Below, piece by piece: positions 34,430-43,837 of a stretch of DNA of 64,000 bases; position 1 is the stretch's first letter, and every line of letters begins with the position of its first letter. A model generated the notes under the pieces. It saw only the letters and a list, made by a program, of their open reading frames with translations. It was not told the origin of the DNA and made no database searches. The stretch is taken from assembly GCA_002408085.1 (NCBI GenBank), contig DHQL01000009.1, forward strand, positions 310,001-374,000, in the 5' to 3' direction. The DNA comes from Spirochaeta sp. UBA5339. GTDB lineage: Bacteria; Spirochaetota; Spirochaetia; DSM-2461. A program made the translations under genes and the position numbers.

Positions 34430-35446
34430 TTAGCATTTCCATCCCTTTGTTCCATGTTTTACAAAGTTGAAGTTCATGACTTCCCCTTTTTCTTTGTTGA
34501 GAATATTCACAAGGTTTGTCTTTTTTATGGGGTCTACCATAAAAAACATAAAACCTCCGCCCCCGGCACCGCTTACCTTGCCGCTGTAGGCTCCGTTCTC
34601 AATGGCCAGATTGTAGATCTTCTCAATTTCATCATTTGTTATGGAGTGGGAGACGTTCTTTTTAGCTTCCCAGGACTTTCCGAGAATTTTGGCAAACTTT
34701 GCCAGGTTGTTTTTCAGAAGGTACTCCTTCATCAAAGAGGCGTCCTTTTTAACCTCATGCATCAGCTCAAGAGACTTCTGATTGGATAGAAGCGACTTCT
34801 TTTCATCCTCAATCTGACTGGCCTGTCTGGTTATATTGGTGTAGTAGAGAACCATGGATGCTTCCAGTTCATCGATAACCCAGTTTTTAATTCTTAAGGG
34901 ATTTACAATAACCCGTTTGTCATCATAGAACTCCATAAAGTTAAATCCGCCGAAGGTCGCTGCATACTGGTCCTGAGCACCTCCGACAATGCCAATGTCC
35001 TCTCTTTCAATTTCAAAAGCAAGTCTTGCTACATCGTACTCTCCAAGAGGCAGGTTCAGCCACTCTACAAAGGCCTTGATAATGGCTACAACCAGGGTGG
35101 AGCTTCCTCCCAGACCGCTCCCGCTGGGAACCTCCGAGTATGTGTATAGCTCAAAGCTGAGGGGCCTTTTTACATAGTCTTTGACGATCCTGTTGTATAC
35201 GCCTTTAAAGAGGTCCATCTGGTTGTTCAGTTCCAGATGAGTACTGGAGTCCATTTCAATAGACTCATTGATATCCTGAGCACTGAATAAAATCCTGTTG
35301 TTATTTGTCACCTTAATGGTGCAGTGGACATAGAGGGAGATGGATGCATTCAGTACATACCCCCCGAATCTGTCGCAATATGTATTCAGGTCGGTCCCGC
35401 CGCCTGCCAGTCCCAGTCTCAGTGGAGCTTTGCTTCTAACTATCAT
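34430..35446 (-). CDS. hddA: D-glycero-alpha-D-manno-heptose 7-phosphate kinase
   Basis: A 338-residue GHMP kinase. The N-terminus RSKAPLRLGLAGGGTDLNTYCDRFGGYVLNASI is that of HddA. EVPSGSGLGGSSTLVVAIIKA is the ATP-binding glycine loop, and KVSGAGGGGFMFFMVD the C-terminal motif. It phosphorylates heptose 7-phosphate at C1. The first enzyme of the path, the isomerase GmhA, is not in the window. It is the first gene of the minus-strand set and ends 61 bp before hddC. GDP-heptoses feed capsules and S-layer glycans. Confidence 0.9.
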   Translation of the reverse strand: MIVRSKAPLRLGLAGGGTDLNTYCDRFGGYVLNASISLYVHCTIKVTNNNRILFSAQDINESIEMDSSTHLELNNQMDLFKGVYNRIVKDYVKRPLSFELYTYSEVPSGSGLGGSSTLVVAIIKAFVEWLNLPLGEYDVARLAFEIEREDIGIVGGAQDQYAATFGGFNFMEFYDDKRVIVNPLRIKNWVIDELEASMVLYYTNITRQASQIEDEKKSLLSNQKSLELMHEVKKDASLMKEYLLKNNLAKFAKILGKSWEAKKNVSHSITNDEIEKIYNLAIENGAYSGKVSGAGGGGFMFFMVDPIKKTNLVNILNKEKGEVMNFNFVKHGTKGWKC

Positions 35447-35560
35447 ATTTCACCTTTAAGAAAATAATGGAAAACACTTCATAATACATAATAACCAGTA
35501 ATGGGGAAACAGCTCTATTTGACTAATTGATGTTGGAATCCTGTTTCTTCGGTTCATGGT

Positions 35561-35590
35561 TTGATTGTAAAAACAGTATTTGTCTATTAT
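35561..35590 (+). promoter_or_regulatory. Sigma70-like promoter for the GT4 gene
   Basis: TTGATT (35561-35566) and TATTAT (35585-35590) are separated by 18 bp, 45 bp before the ATG at 35635. It is in the divergent gap between hddA and the GT4 gene. Only the sequence match supports it. Confidence 0.4.
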
Positions 35591-35634
35591 GATGGCTCTA
35601 TCAAACTATTGCTTCTTATTAACTGGAGTGGAAT

Positions 35635-36783
35635 ATGAATCTGTTGTACGACCTGATGGCATCACAACCCAAGAAAAATGAAAAATATAATGGCGGGGCA
35701 AATTTTGCAGGCTTTGTCTTTCAATATCTTTGTGAGATGGCGAAACCTGAAGACAAGATCGTTGCCTTTTACCAGAAGGGGAGGGATCTGAATCCGGATT
35801 TTCTGGACTATGCTTCTTCAAATGTTGTGCTGGTTGAAATTGAGCAGATTGAAGAGATTCCCGGTCTTATCGAAAAATACAAGATTGAGCGCTTCTATAC
35901 TTCCATGCCGCCTACGTTAAGATCCTTGAGGCTGAAGAATATTCATTTTGTTTTTACAATTCACGGACTTCGGGGAATCGAAAAACACTGGGATATCAGT
36001 GAGTTCAAATATACAAAGTCCCTTAAGGATAAGATAAGGATTCTGATGAAGGTACTCTTCAAAAAGAGAACCATGGCTTTCAAGGTTGAAAAAGCGAAAG
36101 AAGCCTTCAAGATTTGCGACAATTTTTCCATACTGACTGTCAGCAATCACAGCAGGGCAAGCATAATGCTTAATCTGGGTATTACAGATCCCGACAAGGT
36201 TAAAGTCTTCTATCCTCCTATCTTTCTGGAAGAGAGCATTCCTGAGATCCGTAAACCTGTCCAAAATGGAAAGTACTTTCTTGTGGTCAGCGGCAACCGT
36301 TGGATCAAGAATACCTACAGGGCCATTAAGGCTTTTCAATATCTGAAAAAGAATCATAAGACCGATATTAAACTGGTTATCACAGGGATTTCTGCGGGAA
36401 ATCCTTTCAGGCAGATAAAGGACAAGGATATTGTATTCTATGAATACATAGACGGGGATACTCTGAACAGCCTCTATCAGCACTGTTATGCCCTTGTCTA
36501 TCCTACCATGAATGAAGGTTTTGGCGGGCCTCCCATCGAGGCTCAGAGGTTCAAGACTCCTGTTATTGCAGCATCCAATACTGCCCTGTTTGAGGTTCTG
36601 GGAAACTCTGTTCTCTTTTTCGATACCTATTCTGAAATGGAACTGGCTACAAGGATGTTTCAGATGCTTACAGATGATGAACTTTATCAGGATTTTTGTG
36701 AAAGGGGATTTCAGAACTATAAGAGAATCCTCGATAAGAAGATGAGCGGACTGAAGAGCATGTGTCAGTACCTGCTGTCATAG
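35635..36783 (+). CDS. Glycosyltransferase family 4
   Basis: A 382-residue GT-B transferase. The N-terminal domain is variable (GGANFAGFVFQYLCEM). The donor domain has YFLVVSGNRWIKNTYRAIKAF and the E-x7-E segment YPTMNEGFGGPPIEAQRFKTPVIAASNTALFEVLG. VFTIHGLRGIEKH lies near the acceptor site. The start has ACTGGAGTGG upstream. It is transcribed away from hddA and may transfer the GDP-heptose or a related sugar; this rests on proximity. The next gene, a barrel, follows after 30 bp. Confidence 0.88.
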   Translation: MNLLYDLMASQPKKNEKYNGGANFAGFVFQYLCEMAKPEDKIVAFYQKGRDLNPDFLDYASSNVVLVEIEQIEEIPGLIEKYKIERFYTSMPPTLRSLRLKNIHFVFTIHGLRGIEKHWDISEFKYTKSLKDKIRILMKVLFKKRTMAFKVEKAKEAFKICDNFSILTVSNHSRASIMLNLGITDPDKVKVFYPPIFLEESIPEIRKPVQNGKYFLVVSGNRWIKNTYRAIKAFQYLKKNHKTDIKLVITGISAGNPFRQIKDKDIVFYEYIDGDTLNSLYQHCYALVYPTMNEGFGGPPIEAQRFKTPVIAASNTALFEVLGNSVLFFDTYSEMELATRMFQMLTDDELYQDFCERGFQNYKRILDKKMSGLKSMCQYLLS

Positions 36784-36813
36784 TTTATAAGATAATTATC
36801 CGGGAAATGGTGA

Positions 36814-37827
36814 ATGATTAAAAAGAGAATTGCTTCTGCGTTTATATTCTTCCTTGTTCTGCTGGCACCCCTTGCCGCAAAAGAGGAAATTGGTAAGAAA
36901 CTGGACTTTGGTGCAGACCTCTATCTGAAGTCCAACTCAGAGGATGTGCTTGCTGATTTTTATGACATTGGGGCCAAGCTTCGCTTCTACTTCTATCCAA
37001 CTAAAAACTGGGAGATGAAGCTGAAGATCCAGGCGGATATGAGGAAGTTCAAGCTGGAGGAGCTCTATGCGGACTACTCCTTTGGCAACTCCCATATCCG
37101 ATTCGGGATGTATGAAAATACCCTGGTATATGAGGACGGGTTGAAGGCTGTTGAGTCTCCCTTCGTCCTTTCCAGCTTTATTAACAACAGGCTCAGTGAA
37201 ATGGGATGGTACTCAGATGCCGGACTGGGAGTCACCTACGGCTATGATATCGGCGACAGTAATTGGGGAGGGGAGAGTTCAGCCTATTTCAGCTCTACAA
37301 CCTCCACCTTTATGTTTGATTCCAATATCAATTATGCCATGGGGAAAACCGATCTTGGAGCTATTGCTTCGGTCATATATTTTGTACATCCCCATGATCC
37401 TGAATCCTTTTACTACTACTTCAATGCTTATGCCGCCAATGGAGACGTCAAGGAGAAGTGGAACTACAAGTGGGATGTGAGCTTCGGCAAGAACATCGGC
37501 GATCCCGGTGGAAACACCCACTATCCCGGAGGTGCCAAGACCTGGTCTCATTTCTGGGCGTCTGATGCATACCTCTCCTATAACGTCCCTTTTGGAAAGA
37601 ACGGCCGCAATACATGGACTCCCTCTGTGGGGGCAACCTATACGATGCACGACATAGAGGTCCCCGAATCTTCCACCACCGATGTGAAGCTGGGAAGCCG
37701 CTTTGCTTTAAGAAAATCATTCTATATACACACCGATGCCGGAATCAGGACCAATATCTACTATGATCCTGATCTGACCACTGGACTGGAACTGCTATGG
37801 GCCGCAAGCTTGCGTTACCGCTACTGA
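36814..37827 (+). CDS. Outer-membrane beta-barrel protein
   Basis: A 337-residue protein with signal peptide MIKKRIASAFIFFLVLLAPLAAKEE. The mature part is a row of alternating amphipathic strands with many Tyr and Trp residues, such as LRFYFYPTKNWEMKLKIQADM and SHIRFGMYENTLVYEDG, and it ends in SLRYRY. This is a small (12-14 strand) barrel, with some likeness to phosphate-selective porin-type (OprO/P) proteins. It overlaps the CotH-like lipoprotein gene by 31 bases in another frame. The pair may act together at the outer membrane. Function is not known. Confidence 0.75.
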   Translation: MIKKRIASAFIFFLVLLAPLAAKEEIGKKLDFGADLYLKSNSEDVLADFYDIGAKLRFYFYPTKNWEMKLKIQADMRKFKLEELYADYSFGNSHIRFGMYENTLVYEDGLKAVESPFVLSSFINNRLSEMGWYSDAGLGVTYGYDIGDSNWGGESSAYFSSTTSTFMFDSNINYAMGKTDLGAIASVIYFVHPHDPESFYYYFNAYAANGDVKEKWNYKWDVSFGKNIGDPGGNTHYPGGAKTWSHFWASDAYLSYNVPFGKNGRNTWTPSVGATYTMHDIEVPESSTTDVKLGSRFALRKSFYIHTDAGIRTNIYYDPDLTTGLELLWAASLRYRY

Positions 37828-38924
37828 TCCTTACCCTTCTGGTTTCCTGCGGGAACTTCGTAGGTTTCTCTAAGAGTTCCGGTCCTGATACGGGAGACCT
37901 GAAGAGCTTCAGGATCTATCTGACCCAGGAGAACCATACCACCTTGAGAAACAGTGTGCTTACCGGTCGATGGGCTCCTTTGAAATTCGAAGATAACAGG
38001 GCCAATCCCTTTGATGAGGATCGGGGTATGATCCGGATCAGGGGAAACTCCTCCCGGTACAGACCAAAGAAGTCCTATACCATCGAGCTTGGAGAAGGGG
38101 ACGATGCCGTCCGCTATGCCCTGGATGCCGGGGCGGATGTCTGGTTCCAATATGGTCTGGCCATGGCAGCTTATAACTTTGCCGGGATTCATTGTCCGAC
38201 TTTTGATCCCGTAGCCCTCTATATCAATGATGACTACTGGGGTTATTACAATGTTGTGCAGCTCTACAATACAGACTTGAATGACGCCTACGGTGATTCA
38301 AAGGGGCAGCTCTTCAAGGCTGACTTTGAGTATCCTGCAGAGAACGGGGATATCAATTCAGAGAGCGAGAAGAAGTTTCCCGATGACAGTGATTTCTCTC
38401 TGTTCAACAGACTCTTTGTCAATGCCAATAATATGACCACAGAGGAGTGGGTCGCTTGGATCGAGACTCCCGGTGTTGCGGATTTTGAGGGCATGGCCGA
38501 CTATATGGTTGTACGGGACTTTTTCGGCATACGGGATGTGGACAGGGGAAACTACTATATCTACTTCTATGATGAGGGATTTACCATACTGCCCTGGGAC
38601 AGTGACGCGGGATACCGCTACTCCGAGATAGGCGGGAATAATCTCATTACTAAAAGAATGCTTGAGTCCTCGGTATTCAAGGATCTATATACCGCTAAAA
38701 TGAAGGCATACTTTACAGATTCCATGCCTGGCAGTTACACCGATATGCTTGATTTCGCTTATGACTATGTGGTCGATCTGTACGGTGTGCTGGAAAAGGC
38801 AGCGGAGGTGGAGCCATACGGTGATTACAGTGACTTTATCAGCGAGTTCAACTATCTCCTTGACTTCTTTGACGACAGGCCGGCTGACGTGATCGACAGT
38901 AATCCGGACTGGGATTTCAGCTAA
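37797..38924 (+). CDS. CotH-kinase-family lipoprotein
   Basis: A 375-residue lipoprotein with signal and lipobox LLVSC (Cys 18). The body is a CotH kinase domain: MIRIRGNSSRYRPKKSYTIEL near the start carries the RGNSS signature, then IRDVDRGNYYIYF and LPWDSDAGY hold the catalytic and metal-binding Asp residues (around residues 240-270). CotH in Bacillus is an atypical kinase that phosphorylates spore coat proteins; secreted homologues in other bacteria are mostly unstudied. Its ATG lies in the barrel gene before its end. The propeller gene follows with no gap. It probably acts on the cell surface or in the periplasm. Confidence 0.88.
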   Translation: MGRKLALPLLILTLLVSCGNFVGFSKSSGPDTGDLKSFRIYLTQENHTTLRNSVLTGRWAPLKFEDNRANPFDEDRGMIRIRGNSSRYRPKKSYTIELGEGDDAVRYALDAGADVWFQYGLAMAAYNFAGIHCPTFDPVALYINDDYWGYYNVVQLYNTDLNDAYGDSKGQLFKADFEYPAENGDINSESEKKFPDDSDFSLFNRLFVNANNMTTEEWVAWIETPGVADFEGMADYMVVRDFFGIRDVDRGNYYIYFYDEGFTILPWDSDAGYRYSEIGGNNLITKRMLESSVFKDLYTAKMKAYFTDSMPGSYTDMLDFAYDYVVDLYGVLEKAAEVEPYGDYSDFISEFNYLLDFFDDRPADVIDSNPDWDFS

Positions 38925-39686
38925 ATGGTAAAAAAGGAGACAGAGCCTTTGAAAAAGCCTCTTATCTACAGCCTGATCGGGATTTTTCTATTTCATACAG
39001 TTCTTCTGGTCTTTTCTGAAAACTCCCGCAGGCTAAAAGAAGTTCAGATGTATAAACTTTCAGAGATCCGGGAGCCATCGGGACTCTGTTACAATCCCGA
39101 AGGGAATACCCTCTTTGTTGTCGGAGATCGAGGGGATGTTGCCGAAATATCCCTGGATGGAACTGTTTTAAACCATGTTTTCTTTCCCGACCGGGATTTT
39201 GAAGGGGTCGTTCTACTGGATGGGGTGCTCTATGTATTGGATGAGAACAACTTTCAGATTCTTAAACTGGAGCCAATATCCCTGGAGCCGCTCTCAGAGC
39301 ATAATATTACAAGGGAGTTTGGAGCTTTTGAAGGTATCTCGACTCATCCCGACGGCAGTATACTTCTGGTCAATCAGGTCAGAAAATTAAAGAAGCAGAA
39401 GGCGGGCATCCTTTTCCTGGATTCTGAGACCCTGGAGCCTGATGGACGATTTATTGAAACAGGAATTGTTGATCAGGCAGGAATTTTCCCTGTGAATAAT
39501 GAACAATGCTATTATATTATAAGTGACAGGAAGAACAGGCTTTATTGCTACTCTTTGACAGAAGGCCTTTTGTGGGATATTCCCCTTCCAGGGGAGACCC
39601 AGGAGGGGATCGCTGTTGATTCAGAAGGTTTTTTTTATATAGCTCAGGATAAGGGAGGGCTTCTGCGTCTTGAGATGGAAATATGA
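38925..39686 (+). CDS. SdiA-regulated-type beta-propeller protein, membrane-anchored
   Basis: A 253-residue protein with an N-terminal hydrophobic helix (~18-35, LIYSLIGIFLFHTVLLVF) and a periplasmic propeller. The opening IREPSGLCYNPEGNTLFVVGDRGDVAEISLDG, then FEGVVLLDGVLYVLDE and AFEGISTHPDGSILLVNQ, match the SdiA-regulated/YjiK family. Such propellers are of unknown function, with an esterase-like or phytase-like fold. It begins right after the CotH stop, as is common in CotH clusters. The ligand is unknown; it may sense or bind the CotH product. Confidence 0.8.
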   Translation: MVKKETEPLKKPLIYSLIGIFLFHTVLLVFSENSRRLKEVQMYKLSEIREPSGLCYNPEGNTLFVVGDRGDVAEISLDGTVLNHVFFPDRDFEGVVLLDGVLYVLDENNFQILKLEPISLEPLSEHNITREFGAFEGISTHPDGSILLVNQVRKLKKQKAGILFLDSETLEPDGRFIETGIVDQAGIFPVNNEQCYYIISDRKNRLYCYSLTEGLLWDIPLPGETQEGIAVDSEGFFYIAQDKGGLLRLEMEI

Positions 39687-39790
39687 ATTTTTTGTTCTCT
39701 TGATTATTCCTGTTTTTTAATGATAATCAATGATGTCACTGAATCCGGGGTATTCCGGGTTTGATTTATATAGGTATAAAGGAAGTAATA

Positions 39791-40474
39791 ATGTTTGAGT
39801 TTTTTAAAATGGGAGCTTCTGTCTCCAATTTCCACGATTTCTCAATTCTTGCGAGTCTCTCGAGACTCGGTTTTTCCTTTGTTCTTACTCTTTTCCTCTC
39901 TTTCGCCTATAAAAGTCTTCATTCCGACAAGGAAGACTGCCATGTGATCATGCACTCCATTATCTACGTGGGTGTGATTATGACCGGGGCCATGATGATG
40001 ATCGCATCCAATATGGTTGTCGCCTTCGGTTTGATCGGTGCCGTGTCCATTGTCCGTTTCAGAACGGCGGTCAGAAGCACCATAGATATGTCCTTCCTCT
40101 TTCTCTCCATTGTCGTTGGAATTTCCTGCGGTCTGGCATTCTACATTCATGCTACCGTACTGGCTCTGTTTCTGGGAATCCTGATGTTTATTCTAAACAA
40201 ATTCAGCTTCGGAATGTCCCCTCCTTCTGTTTTGCATTTTGAAGTCTCCATGAGCTTCAGCAAGAAGCATTTTCAGCCCGATTCTCTTGACCGGCTTAAG
40301 GTGTTTGTCGGAGAGGCCAGCAGTATGCTTGAGGTAAGGTCATCGGGAAAAAAAGTAAAGGTTAAGTTTGACTATCATCTCCCCAATACAAATGAAGTTT
40401 CTGAAATCTACGAGAGGATTGAAGAGATCTTCAGACACGATCCGTCTCTGGATGTGACAATCCGGAAGAAATAA
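39791..40474 (+). CDS. DUF4956 membrane protein
   Basis: A protein of about 227 residues with four hydrophobic helices in the first ~140 residues and a soluble C-terminal domain. IASNMVVAFGLIGAVSIVRFRTAVRSTIDMSFLFLSI is the DUF4956 hallmark, with a conserved Arg-Phe-Arg. DUF4956 genes commonly sit with CotH-kinase and VTC (polyphosphate polymerase) genes; here CotH is present but VTC is not in the window. The frame opens at TTG 39761, but ATG 39791, with AAAGGAAG upstream, is preferred. Its biochemical role is not known. Confidence 0.87.
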   Translation: MFEFFKMGASVSNFHDFSILASLSRLGFSFVLTLFLSFAYKSLHSDKEDCHVIMHSIIYVGVIMTGAMMMIASNMVVAFGLIGAVSIVRFRTAVRSTIDMSFLFLSIVVGISCGLAFYIHATVLALFLGILMFILNKFSFGMSPPSVLHFEVSMSFSKKHFQPDSLDRLKVFVGEASSMLEVRSSGKKVKVKFDYHLPNTNEVSEIYERIEEIFRHDPSLDVTIRKK

Positions 40475-40494
40475 TCTTTTTCCATTCGATGCAT

Positions 40495-40527
40495 CTTTCA
40501 GGCAGATCTATGCCGGCTTCCTGAAAG
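40495..40527. other. Inverted repeat after the DUF4956 gene
   Basis: CTTTCAGG (40495-40502) and CCTGAAAG (40520-40527) form a perfect 8-bp stem with a 17-base loop, 20 bp after the DUF4956 stop. No T-run follows, so it is not a standard terminator. The remaining ~140 bp up to ileS contain no T-box signature or other clear element. Confidence 0.45.
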
Positions 40528-40670
40528 GGGAATCACAGTCGCATTTTCACCTTGTATAAAAAGCCGCCTTTACAGTAAAATAACCCCCATATTTATCAGT
40601 ATGCCTTCATTTTTTTGACCGGCGTAGCTGAATCCCTGCCGCCGCTCATCCAGATGCCGGCGGAGACAAA

Positions 40671-43600
40671 ATGAGGAGAACTGTTTTGTACACCCCTGTA
40701 GATCCCAGAGTTGACTTCCCAAAGATGGAAGAGAAAATTCAGAAATTCTGGGAAGAGAATACTATTTTTGAGAAATCCATTTCTGAGCGTGAAGGCGCCG
40801 AGGACTATGTCTTCTATGACGGTCCTCCTTTTGCTACCGGCCTTCCTCACTTCGGCCACTTTGTTCCCGGTACTCTCAAGGATATTATTCCCCGCTACCA
40901 GACCATGAAGGGCAAGAGAGTCGAGCGTCGTTTCGGCTGGGACTGTCATGGTCTGCCGGTTGAGTACGAAATGGAGAAGGAACTGGGTATCTCCGGTAAG
41001 ACAGAGATCGAAAAGTACGGCGTGAGCGAGTTCAACGAGGCCTGCCGTTCCATCGTTCTCCGCTTTACAAAAGAGTGGCGTCAGATTATCACAAGAATGG
41101 GCCGCTGGGTCGATTTTGATCACGACTACAAGACCATGGACCCCGACTATATGGAGTCCATCTGGTGGGTTGTGAAGTCTCTGTGGGAGAAGGACCTTGT
41201 CTACAAGGGGCACTACATCCTCCCCACATGTCCCCGCTGTTCAACACCCTTGAGCAACCACGAGCTCAATCTCGGCGGATACAAGGATGTAAACGATCCT
41301 GCCATCACAATCAAGTTCAAGGCTATTGATGAGACTCCCGGTGAAGAGAACACCTACTTCCTGGCATGGACCACCACTCCCTGGACCCTGATCTCCAACC
41401 TCGCCCTATCTTTAGGGGACGAGATTGACTACGTCAAGGTTAAAGACAAAGACGAGAACTACATCCTCGCTGCCGAACGGGTCTCTTCCTACTATAAGAG
41501 TGAAGAAGACTATGAGGTCATATGGACCAAAAAGGGTAAGGACCTCAAGGGTCTCTCATACGAGCCCATTTTTCCCTATTTTCTGGACAGAAAGGACCAG
41601 GGGGCCTACAAGGTCTTTACCGGCGATCATGTCTCTACTGAGGACGGTACAGGTATCGTTCATACTGCAAGCGGTTTCGGTGAAGAGGACTACGCCGTTC
41701 TCAAGGACACCGGCATCGAAGTGGTCTGCCCCGTTGACGACGAGGGTCAGTTTACCAAAGAGGTTCCCGACTACCAGGGCCGCTTTGTTAAGGACTGCGA
41801 CAAGGACATTATCAACAGACTCAAAGAGGAGGGGAAACTGGTCAAGAGAGATCAGATCCTTCACTCTTATCCCCACTGCTGGAGATGCGACAGCCCCCTG
41901 ATCTACAAGGCCGTAGGTTCCTGGTTTGTGGATATCGGCAAAGTTAAAGAGAAGATGCTGTCGGCCAACGACAAGATCAACTGGGTTCCCGACCACCTGA
42001 AGAAGGGACGCTTTGGAAAGTGGCTTGAGAACGCCCGTGACTGGGCCATCAGCCGTAACCGCTACTGGGGTAACCCCATTCCCGTCTGGGAGTGCGACGA
42101 GTGCGAGAAGCGCGAGTGTATCGGAAGCCGTGCCGAGCTTAAAGAGAAGTCCGGAGAAGAGGTGACCGACCTCCACAAGCACTTTGTAGACCATATCACC
42201 TGGGGATGTTCCTGCGGTAAGGGTACAATGAGACGTATTCCCGAGGTTCTGGACTGCTGGTTTGAGTCCGGTTCCATGCCCTATGCACAGGTTCACTACC
42301 CCTTCGAGAACAAGGAGTGGTTCGAGGCCAACTTCCCCGCCAAGTTTATCTGCGAAGGCCTGGACCAGACCCGCGGATGGTTCTACACACTGACCATTCT
42401 GGCGGCCAGTCTCTTTGACTCTCCCGCCTTTGAAAACGTTGTTGTAAACGGTCTGGTTCTGGCGGAGGACGGAAAGAAGATGTCCAAGTCCCTGAGGAAC
42501 TTTACCGACCCCATGGAGGTTATCAACAACTTTGGTGCCGATGCCCTGCGTCTCTTCCTGATGAACTCCGCCGTAGTACGGGCCGAGAGCCTCAAGTACT
42601 CCGACGACGGTGTGAAAGAGGTTCTCAAGAGCATTATCATCCCTCTGTGGAACTCCTACAGCTTCTTTGTAACATACGCCAATATCGACGGTGCGGCTCC
42701 CTCAGAGCCCCCGGCGAATCCTGATAACCCCCTTGACCAGTGGATTCTCTCGGAGACCCTCCACCTGGTTCAGGATGTAACAGCCCAGCTGGATGCCTAC
42801 GATATCCAGAAGGCCATCGAGCCGATCCTGAAGTTTATCGACCTCTTGAACAACTGGTATATCCGCCGTTCAAGAAGACGTTTCTGGAAGAGTGAGAACG
42901 ACGGTGACAAGATGCAGGCTTACGGTACTCTGTGGCATGCCCTGATCACCCTGGTGAAGGTTGCTTCCCCGTTCATCCCCTTTGTGACCGAGGAGATCTA
43001 CCAGAACCTGAGAACCGACTCCATGCCCGAGAGTATTCACCTCAGTGACTACCCCGTGGCAAAAGAGGAAGACCGTGATCAGATCCTTGAGCGCAAGATG
43101 GAGCTGACCCAGCAGGCCGTTTCCATGGGTAGAGCTCTTAGAGCGATGCACAACCTGAAGACAAGACAGCCCCTGAAGGCGATGCACCTGGTAACCAGAA
43201 ACGCCGAGGAGAAGAAGATTCTCCGTGAGATGGAAGACATCATCGCCGAAGAGCTCAACGTGAAGGAGGTCTACTTCAGAGAGAACGAGGAAGACCTTGT
43301 AGAGTACTCTGTAAAGGCGAACTTCCGTGTTCTGGGTAAACAGCTCGGAAAGGATATGAAGGCCGCCGCGGGACGGATTCAGGAGCTCAGCTCCGAAGAG
43401 ATTCTCTCCCTCCTGGAAGGCGCCACCCTGAGTGTCGAGTTTGAAGGTGCTGAACACAGCTCCATCGACATCACCTCCGAGTCTGTCGTGATCAATAGAT
43501 CCGAAAAGGAGAACCTCAAGGTCCTCAACGAGGGAGATCTCACCATTGCCCTTGATCCCGAGATCACAGAAGAGCTTCTGCAGGAAGGCATGGTCCGTGA

Positions 43601-43832
43601 TATTGTCAGAAGCATCCAGAACCTCCGAAAGGAGAGCGGTCTGGAAGTTACCGACCGGATCAATCTTTTTATCCACGGTTCTGACTCCGTGAAGGCTGCA
43701 GTAAGCGCCTTTGAAGATCACCTGTTGAGCGAGACTCTGGGTGAATCCTGGACCTGGGAGATGAAGGACGGAGCCGCCGAGGGAAGCTGCGGCGATGACG
43801 AACCCTGTCATATTGCTCTGGAGAAGGCCTGA
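40671..43832 (+). CDS. ileS: Isoleucyl-tRNA synthetase (eukaryote-like class)
   Basis: A 1053-residue class I synthetase that charges tRNA-Ile. The HIGH motif reads HFGH at 60-63 (GLPHFGHFVPGTLKD) and KMSKS is at 603-607. FGWDCHGLPVEYEMEKELGI and the long C-terminal region fit the eukaryote-like IleRS2 class, also known from other spirochaetes and often mupirocin-insensitive. The editing domain lies in ~200-400. The gene uses C-ending codons strongly and is more GC-rich than the glycan genes, as expected for high expression. GGAGAC precedes the ATG; an in-frame TTG at 40686 with AGGAG before it is an alternative start. Confidence 0.97.
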   Translation: MRRTVLYTPVDPRVDFPKMEEKIQKFWEENTIFEKSISEREGAEDYVFYDGPPFATGLPHFGHFVPGTLKDIIPRYQTMKGKRVERRFGWDCHGLPVEYEMEKELGISGKTEIEKYGVSEFNEACRSIVLRFTKEWRQIITRMGRWVDFDHDYKTMDPDYMESIWWVVKSLWEKDLVYKGHYILPTCPRCSTPLSNHELNLGGYKDVNDPAITIKFKAIDETPGEENTYFLAWTTTPWTLISNLALSLGDEIDYVKVKDKDENYILAAERVSSYYKSEEDYEVIWTKKGKDLKGLSYEPIFPYFLDRKDQGAYKVFTGDHVSTEDGTGIVHTASGFGEEDYAVLKDTGIEVVCPVDDEGQFTKEVPDYQGRFVKDCDKDIINRLKEEGKLVKRDQILHSYPHCWRCDSPLIYKAVGSWFVDIGKVKEKMLSANDKINWVPDHLKKGRFGKWLENARDWAISRNRYWGNPIPVWECDECEKRECIGSRAELKEKSGEEVTDLHKHFVDHITWGCSCGKGTMRRIPEVLDCWFESGSMPYAQVHYPFENKEWFEANFPAKFICEGLDQTRGWFYTLTILAASLFDSPAFENVVVNGLVLAEDGKKMSKSLRNFTDPMEVINNFGADALRLFLMNSAVVRAESLKYSDDGVKEVLKSIIIPLWNSYSFFVTYANIDGAAPSEPPANPDNPLDQWILSETLHLVQDVTAQLDAYDIQKAIEPILKFIDLLNNWYIRRSRRRFWKSENDGDKMQAYGTLWHALITLVKVASPFIPFVTEEIYQNLRTDSMPESIHLSDYPVAKEEDRDQILERKMELTQQAVSMGRALRAMHNLKTRQPLKAMHLVTRNAEEKKILREMEDIIAEELNVKEVYFRENEEDLVEYSVKANFRVLGKQLGKDMKAAAGRIQELSSEEILSLLEGATLSVEFEGAEHSSIDITSESVVINRSEKENLKVLNEGDLTIALDPEITEELLQEGMVRDIVRSIQNLRKESGLEVTDRINLFIHGSDSVKAAVSAFEDHLLSETLGESWTWEMKDGAAEGSCGDDEPCHIALEKA

Positions 43833-43837
43833 TCAGA

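Noticed and set aside
40475..40670. T-box or other riboswitch before ileS
   Set aside because: A T-box is plausible before an aminoacyl-tRNA synthetase, but neither the conserved T-box sequence nor a terminator-antiterminator pair is present; only a plain 8-bp stem is seen.
41556..42296. 246-residue minus-strand open frame inside ileS
   Set aside because: Antisense shadow of ileS produced by its GC-rich codons, with no family likeness.
42870..43811. 313-residue open frame on the minus strand inside ileS
   Set aside because: It is fully antisense to a certain synthetase gene with strong codon bias, has low-complexity His/Leu composition, and shows no ribosome site; it is a reading-frame shadow.
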